Counted from the stretch's first letter, positions 20,951 to 31,179 are shown. The stretch: DNA of 64,000 nucleotides from Moraxellaceae bacterium (GCA_030646295.1 JAUSND010000019.1:1-64000), one strand, 5' to 3'. The notes: a model not told the origin generated them from the letters alone. Made by a program: numbers and translations.

Positions 20951-20983
20951 ATAAAAAAGCCCGGCAATGCCGGGCTTTTTTAT
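20951..20983. terminator. Symmetric terminator between ssb and the Bcr/CflA gene
   Basis: A perfect 15-bp stem ATAAAAAAGCCCGGC with its complement surrounds the loop AAT. It has an A-run on one side and a T-run on the other, so it can serve both convergent genes. Confidence 0.9.
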
Positions 20984-20985
20984 GG

Positions 20986-22170
20986 TCAGTCGCCAGCTGT
21001 CCGCCTCTGGTGCAGCGTTAGCCATGCCCCTGCGCCACAGATTCCCATCACGACGGCCAGTGGCAGCGCACTGCCGTCATGCCACAGGCTCATGCTGGCC
21101 CCGGCGGCGGTGGCCAGCACAAACTGCAATGCGCCCATGAGTGCAGAGGCAGTGCCCGCCTTGCGGCCCTGATTGGCCAGGGCGGCAGCACTGGCATTGG
21201 GTGAAATGAAACCGAGGCTGCTGATAAACACGAACAGACCGGTCAGTAGCAGGGGCAGGGTCAACATGTTGATGGCCGCCAGTATGGCAAGACTGATGCC
21301 TGCGACTGCCACCGTGCTTACGCCCATGCGCAACAGCACCATCATGTCGACACGACGCAGCAGGCGTGCGTTGAGCTGCGAGGCGGCAATCAGGCCGAAT
21401 GCATTGCTGCCGAAAATCCATCCGTAGTGCTGTGGCGGAATGTGGTGCAGTTGCATCAGGACATGGGGCGAGCCGGCGATATAGGCAAACATGCCGGTGA
21501 AGGCGAGGCTGCTGGTGAGCGTGTAGCGCATGAAGGCCTTGTCACGGAAAACGTGCGCGTAATCCCGCAGGACCTTGCCAAGAGCCATGGGGTGTACGTG
21601 CTGTACGGAATGGCTTTCCCGCAGCAGGCGCCAGACAGCAAGCAGACACAGGGAAGCAAAGCCGGCCAGTACGACAAAAATGGTCTGCCACCCTGCATGG
21701 CTGACAATGACGCCGCCGATCAGCGGGGCCAGGATGGGGGCAAGCCCCATGACCAGCATGAGGAGCGAAAAGGCGCGGGCGGCTTCTTGTGGTGTGCAGC
21801 GGTCACGCACCACGGCGCGTGAAATCACCATCCCGGCGCAGCCGCCGAGGCCCTGTACAAAGCGCCAGCCAGTCAGTGCGGAGATGTCGGTGCTGAGGGC
21901 GGCGCCAATGGAGGCAAGCACGAACAGGCTGAGGCCGAAATAAAGCGGAGGCTTGCGGCCGAAGCGGTCGCTGACCGGGCCGTAGAACAGCTGTCCCAGC
22001 GCAAGGCCTGTAAAGAAGCTGGCCAGCGTGAGTTCAACGCGTCCAGTGGCCTTGAGTTCGGTGGCAATCGCCGGGAAGGCCGGCAGGTACATGTCAATGG
22101 ACAGCGGACCGACAGCGGTCAGTGCGCCCATGAGGATGATCCAGCCAGGCAGATGGCGTTGGGTGGTCAT
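20986..22170 (-). CDS. Bcr/CflA-family multidrug efflux transporter
   Basis: Predicted drug:H+ antiporter of the MFS DHA1 family in the inner membrane. It has 394 residues with twelve membrane segments. The family hallmark [16 protein letters not shown] (near residue 20), motif [18 protein letters not shown] and motif C-like [17 protein letters not shown] are clear. The gene is divergent from fumC. Relatives export chloramphenicol, bicyclomycin or sulfonamides; the substrate here is not predictable. Confidence 0.88.
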   Translation of the reverse strand: MTTQRHLPGWIILMGALTAVGPLSIDMYLPAFPAIATELKATGRVELTLASFFTGLALGQLFYGPVSDRFGRKPPLYFGLSLFVLASIGAALSTDISALTGWRFVQGLGGCAGMVISRAVVRDRCTPQEAARAFSLLMLVMGLAPILAPLIGGVIVSHAGWQTIFVVLAGFASLCLLAVWRLLRESHSVQHVHPMALGKVLRDYAHVFRDKAFMRYTLTSSLAFTGMFAYIAGSPHVLMQLHHIPPQHYGWIFGSNAFGLIAASQLNARLLRRVDMMVLLRMGVSTVAVAGISLAILAAINMLTLPLLLTGLFVFISSLGFISPNASAAALANQGRKAGTASALMGALQFVLATAAGASMSLWHDGSALPLAVVMGICGAGAWLTLHQRRTAGD

Positions 22171-22299
22171 GTTGATATCCGGCTTGTTGCAGTGGTGCTG
22201 CTGTGGCTGGTGATTGTCGCATACCCGCGAGGATTAGCTGGCAATTGTACCCGGATGGTCCAAGCTGATGGTGATGGGCAGGCATGCGGTGATCACGTG

Positions 22300-23718
22300 A
22301 TGGCAACAACAATACCGGTACGTATCGAGAAAGACTCCATGGGGGCTGTTGAGGTTCCGGCAGATCGTCTCTGGGGCGCACAGACGCAACGTTCCCTGCA
22401 TTTTTTCCCTATCGGAGTGGGCCGCTTTCGCTGGGAGCGGCCAGTGATTCGTGCATTCGGGATTGTGAAAAAATGTGCGGCGCTGGCGAATGGCGAGCTG
22501 AATGAGCTGTCAGCGGAAAAGGTGCGGCTGATTGTGGCGGCAGCACAGGAAGTGATAGATGGACATTGGGATGATGAGTTTCCTCTCGTGGTGTTTCAGA
22601 CCGGCTCTGGTACGCAGAGCAATATGAATGCGAACGAGGTCATTGCCAATCGTGCGATCCAGCTGGCAGGCGGAGAGCCTGGCTCAAAAAATCCGGTACA
22701 CCCGAATGATGATGTGAACCATTGCCAGTCATCGAATGATGTTTTTCCTGCCGTCATGCATGTGGCGACTGCGTCGATGGTGACGGATGCACTGATTCCG
22801 TCGGTACGCGGTCTGCGCGATACGCTGGCGGGAAAATCCCGTGAGTATTCTGATGTGGTGATGGTGGGGCGTACGCATTTGCAGGATGCCACGCCGGTGA
22901 CTCTTGGTCAGGTCATGTCAGGTTGGGTGGCACAGCTGGATTTGTGTCTGTCGGGCATCCATCGTGTATTGCCGGATGTGTGTGAGCTTGCCACAGGGGG
23001 TACGGCCGTTGGCACGGGGCTTAATGCTCACCCGCAGTTTGGTGAAAAAATTGCAGCGCAGATATCGCACTGCACGGGCCACCTTTTTGTATCGGCACCC
23101 AACAAGTTTGCGGCGCTGTCGGCTCATGATGGCATGGTGAATGTGAGTGCGGCGTTACGCACGCTGGCGGGCGCATTGATGAAGATTGCAAATGATGTGC
23201 GCTGGTATGCGAGTGGGCCACGGGCTGGTATCGGCGAGATCACCATTCCGGAAAACGAGCCAGGTTCGTCCATCATGCCGGGGAAAATAAACCCGACCCA
23301 GTGTGAGGCGCTCAGCATGGTGGCGGTACAGGTGTTCGGTAATGACCATGCAGTGGCATTTGCCGGTTCGCAGGGAAATTTCCAGCTCAATGTGTACAAG
23401 CCGGTGATGCTGCATAACGTACTTGAATCGGTCCGCTTGCTGAGTGATGCCTGCCGTGCGTTTGATGAGCACTGTGCCAGGGGAATTGCGCCGGCTAACG
23501 GGCGTATTCGTGAGCATCTGGATAATTCCCTGATGCTGGTGACGGCGCTAAATCCGCATATCGGATATGAAAAGTCTGCTGAAATTGCGCTCAGGGCTCA
23601 CCGTGATGGCTGCAGCCTGAGGGCGGCGGCGCTTGCGCTTGGCTATGTCAGTGAGTCTGATTTCGCTGCCTGGGTGCGTCCGGAGGACATGCTGGGATGG
23701 GATGCCGCTCGGCCTTGA
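22300..23718 (+). CDS. fumC: Class II (iron-free) fumarate hydratase
   Basis: Interconverts fumarate and L-malate in the TCA cycle. It has 472 residues from ATG 22300. The active-site signatures [11 protein letters not shown] and the superfamily motif [15 protein letters not shown] are intact, as is [10 protein letters not shown]. The frame extends upstream to 22153, but that part encodes no fumarase sequence. The 3' 71 bases overlap the convergent CynX-type gene. The last residues ([13 protein letters not shown]) match the normal family end, so the overlap is not caused by a lost stop codon. Confidence 0.95.
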   Translation: MATTIPVRIEKDSMGAVEVPADRLWGAQTQRSLHFFPIGVGRFRWERPVIRAFGIVKKCAALANGELNELSAEKVRLIVAAAQEVIDGHWDDEFPLVVFQTGSGTQSNMNANEVIANRAIQLAGGEPGSKNPVHPNDDVNHCQSSNDVFPAVMHVATASMVTDALIPSVRGLRDTLAGKSREYSDVVMVGRTHLQDATPVTLGQVMSGWVAQLDLCLSGIHRVLPDVCELATGGTAVGTGLNAHPQFGEKIAAQISHCTGHLFVSAPNKFAALSAHDGMVNVSAALRTLAGALMKIANDVRWYASGPRAGIGEITIPENEPGSSIMPGKINPTQCEALSMVAVQVFGNDHAVAFAGSQGNFQLNVYKPVMLHNVLESVRLLSDACRAFDEHCARGIAPANGRIREHLDNSLMLVTALNPHIGYEKSAEIALRAHRDGCSLRAAALALGYVSESDFAAWVRPEDMLGWDAARP

Positions 23719-24949
23719 GCACAAACCCCTGGCGGCCCGCGCCAAGGCCGGTTATCAGGGCCAGCAGGGTAATGATTGCAAACAACCCGCCCGCTGCATT
23801 CCAGCTGTGGGTGAGCTCGTGAACCAGGCCCAGCAGCAGGGGGCCGAGCGAGGCCACCGCATAACCGATGCCCTGTGCCATACCCGACAGCCGTGCCGCC
23901 GTGGCGGCGTCCGCAGAGCGCAGCACGATCAGGCTGAGTGCCATGCTGAAGGTGCCGCCTTGTCCCAGTCCCAGAATGACGGCCCAGAGCATGAGCGATT
24001 CTGTCCGGGCGTAGAGGCAGCCAAACAGTCCTGCCAGCGTGAGTGCGAGCACCACTGTGATCATGGGGCGCTGGTCGCGCTGGTGCGTGGCCAGCCACGG
24101 CGCGCCGAGGGCAGTCAGCAACTGCACCATGATCGAGGTGGACACGATCAGGCCGGAGGCGACGGCACTCACTCCCCTGTCCTGGAGAATGACGGCGAGC
24201 CAACCGAAAACACAGTAGGCCAGCGATGACTGCAGGCCCATGTACAGGGTGACCTGCCAGGCCAGCCGGTCGCGCCAGAGGGGCAGCCCCTTTGTGATGG
24301 GGCCGCCATGTACATGTGAGCGGCGCAGTTGGGGGCGCCATGCAATGGCGGCGACAAGGGCGGGCAGGGACCAGAAGGCCAGTGCAAGGTTCCAGCTGCC
24401 CGTGATCTGCATCAGCGGCACTGTCGCGCCAGCCGCAAGAGCGGCACCGAAGCACAGGGCCATGGTGTAGACACCGGTCATGATGTCGGCCTTGTCCGGG
24501 AATTCGCGCTTGACGATGCCCGGCAGCAGGACGCCAATAATGCCGATGCAGGCACCGTTGAGCAGCGTTCCGGCAAACATGCCGGTCTGGCCGGACAATG
24601 CACGTAGTACTACGCCGCCGCCCAGCAGCAACAGCACCCACAGGATCACCCGCTCCGTGCCAAAGCGCTGGGCGAGGCGTGGTGCCAGCGGTGCAAACAG
24701 GCCAAGGCAGAGCACGGGCAGGGTGGTCAGCAGGCCGGCACTGGTGTTGCTCAGCTCAAGCGATGCCTGCACCTGACGCAGGACCGGGGCCAGGCTTGAT
24801 AGCGCCGGCCGCAGGTTGATGGCGACCAGCACCAGTGCAAGCAGCAGCCACAGTGCTTCGCACCCCCTGCCCGGGGCGGGGGGTTCCTGCGGCTCGGCGT
24901 CAATGAGGAGTTCATCGGCCAGGCCCGGGAGGTCGTGTTTGGCTTGCAT
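23648..24949 (-). CDS. CynX/NimT-family MFS transporter
   Basis: Predicted inner-membrane transporter of the cyanate/nitroimidazole MFS branch. It has 433 residues with a hydrophilic N-terminal 30 residues and then twelve membrane segments. The family-typical [17 protein letters not shown] near residue 40 is present. Its last roughly 23 codons lie opposite the end of fumC, and the corresponding tail ([19 protein letters not shown]) is hydrophilic. The substrate is unknown. Confidence 0.85.
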   Translation of the reverse strand: MQAKHDLPGLADELLIDAEPQEPPAPGRGCEALWLLLALVLVAINLRPALSSLAPVLRQVQASLELSNTSAGLLTTLPVLCLGLFAPLAPRLAQRFGTERVILWVLLLLGGGVVLRALSGQTGMFAGTLLNGACIGIIGVLLPGIVKREFPDKADIMTGVYTMALCFGAALAAGATVPLMQITGSWNLALAFWSLPALVAAIAWRPQLRRSHVHGGPITKGLPLWRDRLAWQVTLYMGLQSSLAYCVFGWLAVILQDRGVSAVASGLIVSTSIMVQLLTALGAPWLATHQRDQRPMITVVLALTLAGLFGCLYARTESLMLWAVILGLGQGGTFSMALSLIVLRSADAATAARLSGMAQGIGYAVASLGPLLLGLVHELTHSWNAAGGLFAIITLLALITGLGAGRQGFVLKAERHPIPACPPDAPRQRNQTH

Positions 24950-24996
24950 GGCGATACTTTGCCCGTCGGACTGTTTGAAATGAAGCTTTTTACGGA

Positions 24997-25025
24997 TTGC
25001 CTGGCCCGGCTGGCTGACTTAGAGT
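24997..25025 (+). promoter_or_regulatory. Promoter of the H-NS-like gene
   Basis: TTGCCT (24997-25002) and TAGAGT (25020-25025) are separated by 17 bp, followed directly by GCGGGCC. It lies 55 bases before the start codon. Confidence 0.65.
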
Positions 25026-25080
25026 GCGGGCCGCATTGTCATGCGCGCGTTTGTGCATGAGTCACTGGTGGGAAAATACC

Positions 25081-25419
25081 ATGAAGATTGATCTTGAAGC
25101 CCTGACCATTGCAGAGCTTGAGGGACTGATTGAGCAGGCTCGTGAGCTGATTGATCGCAAGCAGAAGGATGCTGTTGTCACAGCCAAGGCAGAAATCGAG
25201 AAGATTGCGGCTGATGTGGGCATGAGCGTTGAGGAGTTGCTGGGGCTGCAGGCCGGCAAGGCCGCCAGAAAGGCACCCAAGGACAAGAAGCCGGTGCCGG
25301 TGAAGTACCGTAACCCGAAGGATCATACCCAGACATGGTCCGGTCGAGGCAAGAGCCCGCGCTGGCTGCAGGAAATCCTGAACAATGGCGGCCGTCTGGA
25401 AAACTTTCTGATCAAGTGA
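25081..25419 (+). CDS. H-NS-family nucleoid-associated protein
   Basis: Histone-like DNA-binding protein expected to bridge and silence AT-rich DNA. The ATG at 25081 gives 112 residues. Residues 1-55 are a predicted coiled-coil oligomerisation segment (MKIDLEALTIAELEGLIEQ). Residues 75-112 carry the H-NS DNA-binding signature KYRNPKDHTQTWSGRGKSP followed by RWLQE. The start at ATG 25081 was preferred over upstream codons because the coiled coil begins there. Single-gene transcription is suggested by its own promoter and terminator. Confidence 0.88.
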   Translation: MKIDLEALTIAELEGLIEQARELIDRKQKDAVVTAKAEIEKIAADVGMSVEELLGLQAGKAARKAPKDKKPVPVKYRNPKDHTQTWSGRGKSPRWLQEILNNGGRLENFLIK

Positions 25420-25428
25420 TGCCGCAGC

Positions 25429-25464
25429 CATAAAAAAGCCGCGAATGATCGCGGCTTTTTTATG
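25429..25464. terminator. Symmetric terminator between the H-NS-like and DUF481 genes
   Basis: A perfect 16-bp stem CATAAAAAAGCCGCGA with its complement surrounds a 4-base loop. It lies between two convergent genes. Confidence 0.9.
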
Positions 25465-25477
25465 CGTTACTGCCGGC

Positions 25478-26230
25478 TCAGAAGCGGTAGCTGAGCGAGG
25501 TCATGTAGCGGGTGTCGTCCGACTCGATGTCACTTGGCGCTGCGGAGTCATGCTCAAACTTGACGCCGATCTTGAAATCAAGATGCTGGGCCAGTGCGAC
25601 CACGACGGCAGGCTCGGCCGTCACCAGATGATCCGAGCTGTCATTCAGGCTGGGCTGGTACAGCAGGTTGAATATTACGCGGGACTGCTGGTTGAGCTGG
25701 CGTTTGTAGCTCACGTAGGTATTCAGACGCCAGTAATCGTCATCGGCACCGGCCTGCTCTTCCCACTCGTGCAGGATGCCAATGCCGGCGTGCACGGCCC
25801 GCTCGTTTTCAGTCTGCGCCAGCGTGAAGCGGACGCCCGCGCCCAGCTGGGTACGGCTGTCCAGCGCCCGGAAGTTGTCGATCAGGTGGTCAACAAAGGC
25901 TTCTGCTGCCAGCCCGCGCTGGAATTCGTCACGGTAATGCGCATGCAACCATGTGTTGTCTTCAATTTCCGTGTCCTCCGCTTTGCTGCGGCTGTGCTCG
26001 GCCACGACAAACATGCCGGTGTCGCGTGCCTGGTAGTGCAGGCGGCCGCCCACTGTATAGTCGCCACGCTCGGTATTGCCGCTGCGGCCATCAATGGCGG
26101 CACTGAGTCCGCCACTGCCGCCGGCGACGGGGGCGTTGATCTGGTCACTTTCAATGCTTTCGAAGGCGGTGGCGGAAAGGGGGAATGCCAAGGCGAGGGC
26201 GAGGGCAGGACGGAAAATTGAGGCGGTCAT
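25478..26230 (-). CDS. DUF481-type putative outer-membrane beta-barrel protein
   Basis: Function unknown. The ATG at 26230 gives 250 residues. A signal peptide is evident (MTASIFRPALALALAFPLSA, cut near TAF). Alternating hydrophobic/polar strands with aromatic girdles follow (YTVGGRLHYQAR, YWRLNTYVSYKRQLN), ending in SYRF, a C-terminal Phe typical of barrel proteins recognised by BAM. Overall it resembles the YdiY/DUF481 family. TATAAT on the reverse strand at 26284-26289, followed by GCGCCC, is its likely -10; a CCACC/GGTGG inverted repeat (26302-26315) covers the -35 area. Confidence 0.7.
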   Translation of the reverse strand: MTASIFRPALALALAFPLSATAFESIESDQINAPVAGGSGGLSAAIDGRSGNTERGDYTVGGRLHYQARDTGMFVVAEHSRSKAEDTEIEDNTWLHAHYRDEFQRGLAAEAFVDHLIDNFRALDSRTQLGAGVRFTLAQTENERAVHAGIGILHEWEEQAGADDDYWRLNTYVSYKRQLNQQSRVIFNLLYQPSLNDSSDHLVTAEPAVVVALAQHLDFKIGVKFEHDSAAPSDIESDDTRYMTSLSYRF

Positions 26231-26387
26231 GTGGTCTCCCGGATGGTGGTAGCGAGTCACGCTCGCCTTTTGATAACGGGCGCATTATAAAGAACCCTTT
26301 GCCACCTGGCGGTGGTATTGCGTAACAGGATACGCCCGTCGTTGCATGGTGGCGGGCGAGTGGTCATTTTCTCAGGAGCGGTTGTTC

Positions 26388-27149
26388 ATGTCTGAGCCCC
26401 GTCATGGCGGAAACAATTACCCGGGGCTGACGTCTTTCATGTTGCTGGGCATGGGCTTGTTGTTGCTGTTCCTGCTGGTACGTGCCCCGGCCAGCCTGAT
26501 GCAGCGTGCGGTGCCTGCGGCATCAGGCCTTGCCGTATCTGGCTGGGGGGGCACGGTGTGGAATGGCCAGATGGCCTGGGCCCAGGCCGATGCCAGCGGG
26601 TTGCTGGCCTGGCGGCTGAGGCCGTTGTCGCTCCTGCGCGGGCGCGCCAGTGCAGATGTCACGGCCCAGGGTAGCGTGCCGCTGACGGGAAGGGTTGAGC
26701 TGGGCTGGCATCGCATGGCGCTGGAGCAGATCCAGGGTGAGGTGCCGGTGGCAATGTTTCAGCCGGTGCTGCCTGAGGGCTGGTCCTTGCCGGGAGTGTT
26801 GCGTGCCGAAGGGCTTGATCTGGCGCGTGCCGGCTTGACGTCTGGCGCCTGGACTGCGGCAGCAGGCCATCTCGACTGGGCGGGCGGGAGCATGCAGTTC
26901 AGTCTCGACGGGCAGTCACAGCAGGCAACCTTGCCTCCTGTCAGGATCACGCTGCGACTGGAGGGGGATTCGCTGGTACTCGCGCTTGCCGAAGCATCGA
27001 GCGGGCTTGCGCTGGCGCAGGTGCAGATCAATCCCCAGGGGCAGGCAGAAACCCAGGCGCGTGAACGCTTGTTGCGTTACAACCCCTCCTATCGGAGTGG
27101 CGGTACTGATCCGGATGCGGTGGTGGTGACCTCGCAGCCGGCCCCCTGA
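26388..27149 (+). CDS. gspN: Type II secretion system protein N
   Basis: Accessory inner-membrane/periplasmic subunit of the type II secretion machine. The ATG at 26388, behind CAGGAGCGG, gives 253 residues. One N-terminal membrane segment (residues about 13-30, FMLLGMGLLLLFLLV) precedes a periplasmic domain with the typical GspN pattern SGWGGTVWNGQMAWAQ and WRLRPLSLL. The same-direction gspC and gspD follow, an arrangement known from Acinetobacter, where gsp genes are scattered in small clusters. Confidence 0.85.
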   Translation: MSEPRHGGNNYPGLTSFMLLGMGLLLLFLLVRAPASLMQRAVPAASGLAVSGWGGTVWNGQMAWAQADASGLLAWRLRPLSLLRGRASADVTAQGSVPLTGRVELGWHRMALEQIQGEVPVAMFQPVLPEGWSLPGVLRAEGLDLARAGLTSGAWTAAAGHLDWAGGSMQFSLDGQSQQATLPPVRITLRLEGDSLVLALAEASSGLALAQVQINPQGQAETQARERLLRYNPSYRSGGTDPDAVVVTSQPAP

Positions 27150-27286
27150 GTGTCGGGGCCCGATCCGTGCCTCAAATGTCATCTGCCGGACGCCTGGCTG
27201 TGGCATTATCGCAGGTTGGTAAAGGTGTTGCTGGACGCAGCGAATAAAGAACGGGTGCCTGAGCATCCGCAGACCAACGGGGACTG

Positions 27287-28168
27287 GTGTTGATCTTACT
27301 GGAATCAGAGGGTGGAGCCGAACGCTGGCTGAAAGCTGGCGGGGCTTTGCTGTGCCTGCTGGCGGTTGTCTGGATGGCGTGGGTAATGGCGGGGCTGGCC
27401 TGGCTGGTGAGCGGCCACGACTCATCCGCATTGCGCATGCCGCCTGAGGAGTCGCGCCGGGTGGTTGTGCCGGCAGCCGACATCAGTCTGCTGGCCTCAT
27501 ACAACCTGTTTGGCCAGTCGGCACTGGTGCAGGCGACCGGGGCCGCTGAAAACGCCCCGGATACAAGTCTGCAATTGCGGCTGACCGGCGTGTTTGTCAG
27601 TGTTGACCCCATGCGCTCCAGCGCCATCGTGGCGGATAGCAGCGGGCAGGCCGGCAAGCTTTACCGGGTGGAAGAGACCTTGCCCGGAGGGGCAACGCTG
27701 GAGTCGGTGTTTGAGGATCGTATCCTGCTTCGGCGTACGACGGGCTCCGAGATTCTGCGCTTTGAGAAGACCTCTTTGCTGGATGGAAAGCCGGCGGTAC
27801 GCTCCGGCAGTTTGTCATCCGGTGTGCCGCAGGGTGCTGGCACCGGCACAGGACCGGCGGTTGCCCCCGATGTACGCCAGATGCTGGCAGATGCGGCAGC
27901 TGCAATGACCGACTCGCCTGTGGAGTTTTTGCGGGAAATGGGGTTGCGGCGCAATGGTCGTGGTTACGAGGTGAGCGCGGACGCGCCAGAGAATCTGAGG
28001 AATACAGTCGGTCTGAAACCTGGAGACCGGCTGCTGAGTGTTAATGGACGCCAGCTTGGGGATGCGGAAGCAGATCGCGCCTTGCTGGATGAACTGAAAA
28101 GCGGGGGAACAGCGCGCGTGGAAATCCAGCGCGGTGGCCAGATCGTCACAGTAGAACGGAAGTTCTGA
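27287..28168 (+). CDS. gspC: Type II secretion system protein C
   Basis: Inner-membrane subunit that links the inner-membrane platform to the secretin. The start is GTG at 27287 (or TTG at 27290), giving 293 residues. There is one membrane segment (residues about 18-42), a homology-region domain (65-165, YNLFGQ motif, LTGVFVS), a linker rich in Gly and Ala, and a C-terminal PDZ domain (about 200-293, GLKPGDRLLSVNGRQLGD). gspD begins 15 bases downstream. Confidence 0.92.
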   Translation: MLILLESEGGAERWLKAGGALLCLLAVVWMAWVMAGLAWLVSGHDSSALRMPPEESRRVVVPAADISLLASYNLFGQSALVQATGAAENAPDTSLQLRLTGVFVSVDPMRSSAIVADSSGQAGKLYRVEETLPGGATLESVFEDRILLRRTTGSEILRFEKTSLLDGKPAVRSGSLSSGVPQGAGTGTGPAVAPDVRQMLADAAAAMTDSPVEFLREMGLRRNGRGYEVSADAPENLRNTVGLKPGDRLLSVNGRQLGDAEADRALLDELKSGGTARVEIQRGGQIVTVERKF

Positions 28169-28183
28169 AGAAGATAATAAAAT

Positions 28184-30181
28184 ATGAAGCGCGCTGTTCT
28201 TAAACCTCTCGCGGTTGCGAGTTTACTACTGGCGATGAGTGCGCCGGTGCATGCTGCCCGAACCTGGAAGGTCAATCTCAAGGATGCCGACATCACTGCG
28301 CTGGTGACGGAAGTGGCAGAAATCACCGGCAAGAATTTTGTCGTCGATCCTCGCGTGAAAGGCACGATTACCGTTATTTCCAGCAAGGCACTGACGGCGC
28401 CGGAAGTGTACGAGCTGTTTCTGGGCGTGCTCGGCGTGAACGGCTTTGCGGCAGTGCAGAACGGCAACACCATCAAGCTGGTGCCTGATGCCAATGCCAA
28501 GCAGTTTGCTGTACAGGTCGATGAAAAGAATGCCGTGCACGGCGAAGAGCTGGTAACGCGCGTCATCATGCTCGATAACAGCAGCGCAGTGGAGCTGGTG
28601 CCGGTTTTGCGGCCAATGATGCCGCAGTTTGCGCATCTGGCGGCGATTCAGGGTGCCAATGCACTGGTGATTTCTGATCGTGCCAATAACATCGAAGTGC
28701 TGAGCTCCATTATTCGTCAGCTGGATGCGACGGATGGTGATGAGGTGGAGGTAATTCCACTCAAGGAAGCACGGGTTGATGATGTGCTGAGCATGCTCGA
28801 AAGCCTGGTCAGTGTTGCTGGTGCAGGTGGCGGCAAGGACACCAAGATGATCAGTCGTGTTCGTGTTGTGGCTGATCCGCGCTCCAATCGCCTGATGCTC
28901 AAGGGTGATGAGCGTTCGCGCAAGCGCTTGCGCGAGCTGATTGCAACGCTGGATACAGCGGGTGCCGAGCGACTGAGTGGCGTGCAGGTTTTTCGTCTGA
29001 AGCATGCGGTGGCCAAGCAGGTGGCTGAAGTGCTGAAGGGGTTGATCGGGACTGATGGTGCTCGTTCTGCGGCGGCAACTGATGCAAAGTCCGCTGTTTC
29101 AGCGGTATCTGCAGGCGGCATCAACCTGATTGCCGATGACTCGCTGAATGCCCTGGTTGTGCGTACTGATCCGGCCCTGATGAAAGAGGTTGCACGTGTT
29201 ATTGATCAGCTGGACCAGCGCCGCTCGCAGGTCCTGATCCAGGCCGCCATCGTGGAGGTGTCGGGGGATGATGCTGCGCAGCTCGGGGTGCAGTGGGCAG
29301 CGGGTGATCCCACCAAGGGTGTAGGTCTCATCAACTTCTCCAATGCCGGGGCCAGTATTGCCAGTCTTGCCACCGCGGTGGCTGCAGATGATCCGTCACT
29401 GGCCACGATCAGTAATGGAGCTACGGTCGGCATCGGCAAGGAAAAGATAAATGCCAATGGCGACAGGTCTTTCTATGGCGCACTGATCCAGGCGCTCTCG
29501 ACGGTGAGTAATGCCAATCTGCTGTCCACCCCAAGCATCATGACGCTGGATAATCAGGAAGCGAAGATTGTGGTTGGCCAGAACGTGCCGTTCATTACTG
29601 GGTCCAGTACAAGTACCGGTGCCGGCACGTCAAATCCGTTTACAACGATTGAGCGTCAGGACGTTGGTATCACGCTGAAGGTCATTCCTCATATTGGTGA
29701 GGGTGGGACGGTGCGTCTGGAAGTTGAGCAGGAGGTGTCGTCAGTGGTGCCAAGTGCTGAAGGTATCGAGTCGGCCGACCTTATTACCAACAAGCGCTCG
29801 ATCAAGACGACGATTCTTGCCGATGATGCGCAAACCATCGTGCTTGGTGGTTTGATCCAGGATGATGTGGTCCGTACGGAAAGCAAGGTGCCTCTGCTCG
29901 GCGACATACCTGTCATAGGCTATCTGTTCCGGGCCACCAGTAATTCCAAGACCAAGCGCAATTTGCTGGTATTTTTACGGCCGACACTATTGAAGGACTC
30001 AGCCGCTGCAGCGGAGTTGAGTCAGCATCACTACGACAATATTCGTACGCTGCAGCTCAATGTGACGTCAAATGGAAAGGTTTCCCGTCTCCCGGAAAAT
30101 ATCGAGGCGGTGTATCAGGGTTACAAGCCACGCAAGACTGACGCGCAACCGGCGCCGGCTGCCCAGCCTGTAACCCAGTAA
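28184..30181 (+). CDS. gspD: Type II secretion system secretin
   Basis: Outer-membrane channel through which folded exoproteins leave the periplasm. It has 665 residues, with a signal peptide ending PVHA (about residue 24). N0 and N1-N3 ring domains (about 25-330, KNFVVDPRVKGTITVIS) are followed by the secretin domain (about 340-620, ending VPLLGDIPVIGYLFR and NLLVFLRPTLL). A short C-terminal S-domain-like tail lies beyond residue 620. The pilotin and the gspE-M genes are not in the window. Confidence 0.95.
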   Translation: MKRAVLKPLAVASLLLAMSAPVHAARTWKVNLKDADITALVTEVAEITGKNFVVDPRVKGTITVISSKALTAPEVYELFLGVLGVNGFAAVQNGNTIKLVPDANAKQFAVQVDEKNAVHGEELVTRVIMLDNSSAVELVPVLRPMMPQFAHLAAIQGANALVISDRANNIEVLSSIIRQLDATDGDEVEVIPLKEARVDDVLSMLESLVSVAGAGGGKDTKMISRVRVVADPRSNRLMLKGDERSRKRLRELIATLDTAGAERLSGVQVFRLKHAVAKQVAEVLKGLIGTDGARSAAATDAKSAVSAVSAGGINLIADDSLNALVVRTDPALMKEVARVIDQLDQRRSQVLIQAAIVEVSGDDAAQLGVQWAAGDPTKGVGLINFSNAGASIASLATAVAADDPSLATISNGATVGIGKEKINANGDRSFYGALIQALSTVSNANLLSTPSIMTLDNQEAKIVVGQNVPFITGSSTSTGAGTSNPFTTIERQDVGITLKVIPHIGEGGTVRLEVEQEVSSVVPSAEGIESADLITNKRSIKTTILADDAQTIVLGGLIQDDVVRTESKVPLLGDIPVIGYLFRATSNSKTKRNLLVFLRPTLLKDSAAAAELSQHHYDNIRTLQLNVTSNGKVSRLPENIEAVYQGYKPRKTDAQPAPAAQPVTQ

Positions 30182-30203
30182 AGACAAACGGAAGGTCCCC
30201 ATC

Positions 30204-31133
30204 ATGTTCAAGCTTCAATTCGTGGATAACCGGCAGCCGGCCATGTGGCTGGTCGATCAGCGTCTGACCATTGGTCGTGACAAAAACAACGGTCTGGTTA
30301 TTGATGATGAAGGGCTGAGCGTATTCCACGCCGAGTTGCGGCAGGACGATGGCAAGCTCTTTGTCTGGGATTGTGGCAGTGTGAACGGAACTTTTCTCAA
30401 CGGTGAGAAGGTTGCGCAGAAAGCCGAGGTGAAAGCCGGTGATGTCATCCGCTTTCATCTGGTCGAGATACTGATTAGCGATCCATCCAAGGGGCCGGCA
30501 CCGGTATTGCCGGTGGTGAAGCGTGATGTGGAAAAGCCGGCATTGCCGCAGTGGCAGTTAAAGGCAATGAGCGGAGCCATTTCCGGAAAGATGTTCCTGA
30601 TTGACGGAACAACGGTGCTTGGGCGTGACCCTGGCTGTGACATCATCATCACGGGGCCTCACGTGTCTCGTCGGCATGCAGAAATTTCGATTCGCAGCGG
30701 ACAGTTGTGGATGAAGGATCTTGGTTCATCGAACGGCTCGTTCCTGAACGGAAAGCGCTCCGAGGAGTCGATGCTCAAGCACGGGGACGAGGTCAAGTTT
30801 GATGCAGTGATTTTCAAGGTGGTCGGGCCGTCAGAGCCGGTGGACTCTGTTGATGAGGCGGACATGACCCAGTTCCGGCCGGCCATTGCGGCCAAGCCGG
30901 CAGCGCCTGCTCCGACGCCTGTGGCCAAGCCTGCAGTACCGGTTGCGCCAGCGCCGGTGGCAAAGGTGGAGCCGGCCACGCCTGCCGTCGCCAAGCCCGC
31001 AGCACCAAAGCCTGCTGCTCCTGCGCCGGTGCCATCAGCGCCAGCCTCCAGTGGTGGCCCCGGGTTGGGACCTTTGGTGCTGGTGGTGCTGGTGGTGCTG
31101 GCCGCGCTGGCCCTGTTCTTTATTCTGGCCTGA
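30204..31133 (+). CDS. Membrane-anchored protein with two FHA domains
   Basis: Probably reads phosphothreonine or acts as a scaffold; function unknown. It has 309 residues. FHA domain 1 spans about 20-90 (TIGRDKNNGLVIDD, SVNGTFLNGEKV), and FHA domain 2 about 130-205 (VLGRDPGCDII, SRRHAEI, SSNGSFLNGKR). A Pro/Ala/Val/Lys-rich linker (about 225-280) leads to a single C-terminal membrane segment (about 287-308, LGPLVLVVLVVLAALALF). This topology suggests a tail-anchored protein with cytoplasmic FHA domains. It lies 22 bases after gspD, so it may share the gsp transcript. No Ser/Thr kinase or phosphatase gene is nearby. Confidence 0.85.
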   Translation: MFKLQFVDNRQPAMWLVDQRLTIGRDKNNGLVIDDEGLSVFHAELRQDDGKLFVWDCGSVNGTFLNGEKVAQKAEVKAGDVIRFHLVEILISDPSKGPAPVLPVVKRDVEKPALPQWQLKAMSGAISGKMFLIDGTTVLGRDPGCDIIITGPHVSRRHAEISIRSGQLWMKDLGSSNGSFLNGKRSEESMLKHGDEVKFDAVIFKVVGPSEPVDSVDEADMTQFRPAIAAKPAAPAPTPVAKPAVPVAPAPVAKVEPATPAVAKPAAPKPAAPAPVPSAPASSGGPGLGPLVLVVLVVLAALALFFILA

Positions 31134-31142
31134 TTGTCCGGC

Positions 31143-31179
31143 CAATAAAAAAGGAGCCCCACCGGCTCCTTTTTTATTG
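31143..31179. terminator. Symmetric terminator between the FHA and ABC1-kinase-like genes
   Basis: A perfect 16-bp stem CAATAAAAAAGGAGCC with its complement surrounds the loop CCACC. It lies between two convergent genes. Confidence 0.9.
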
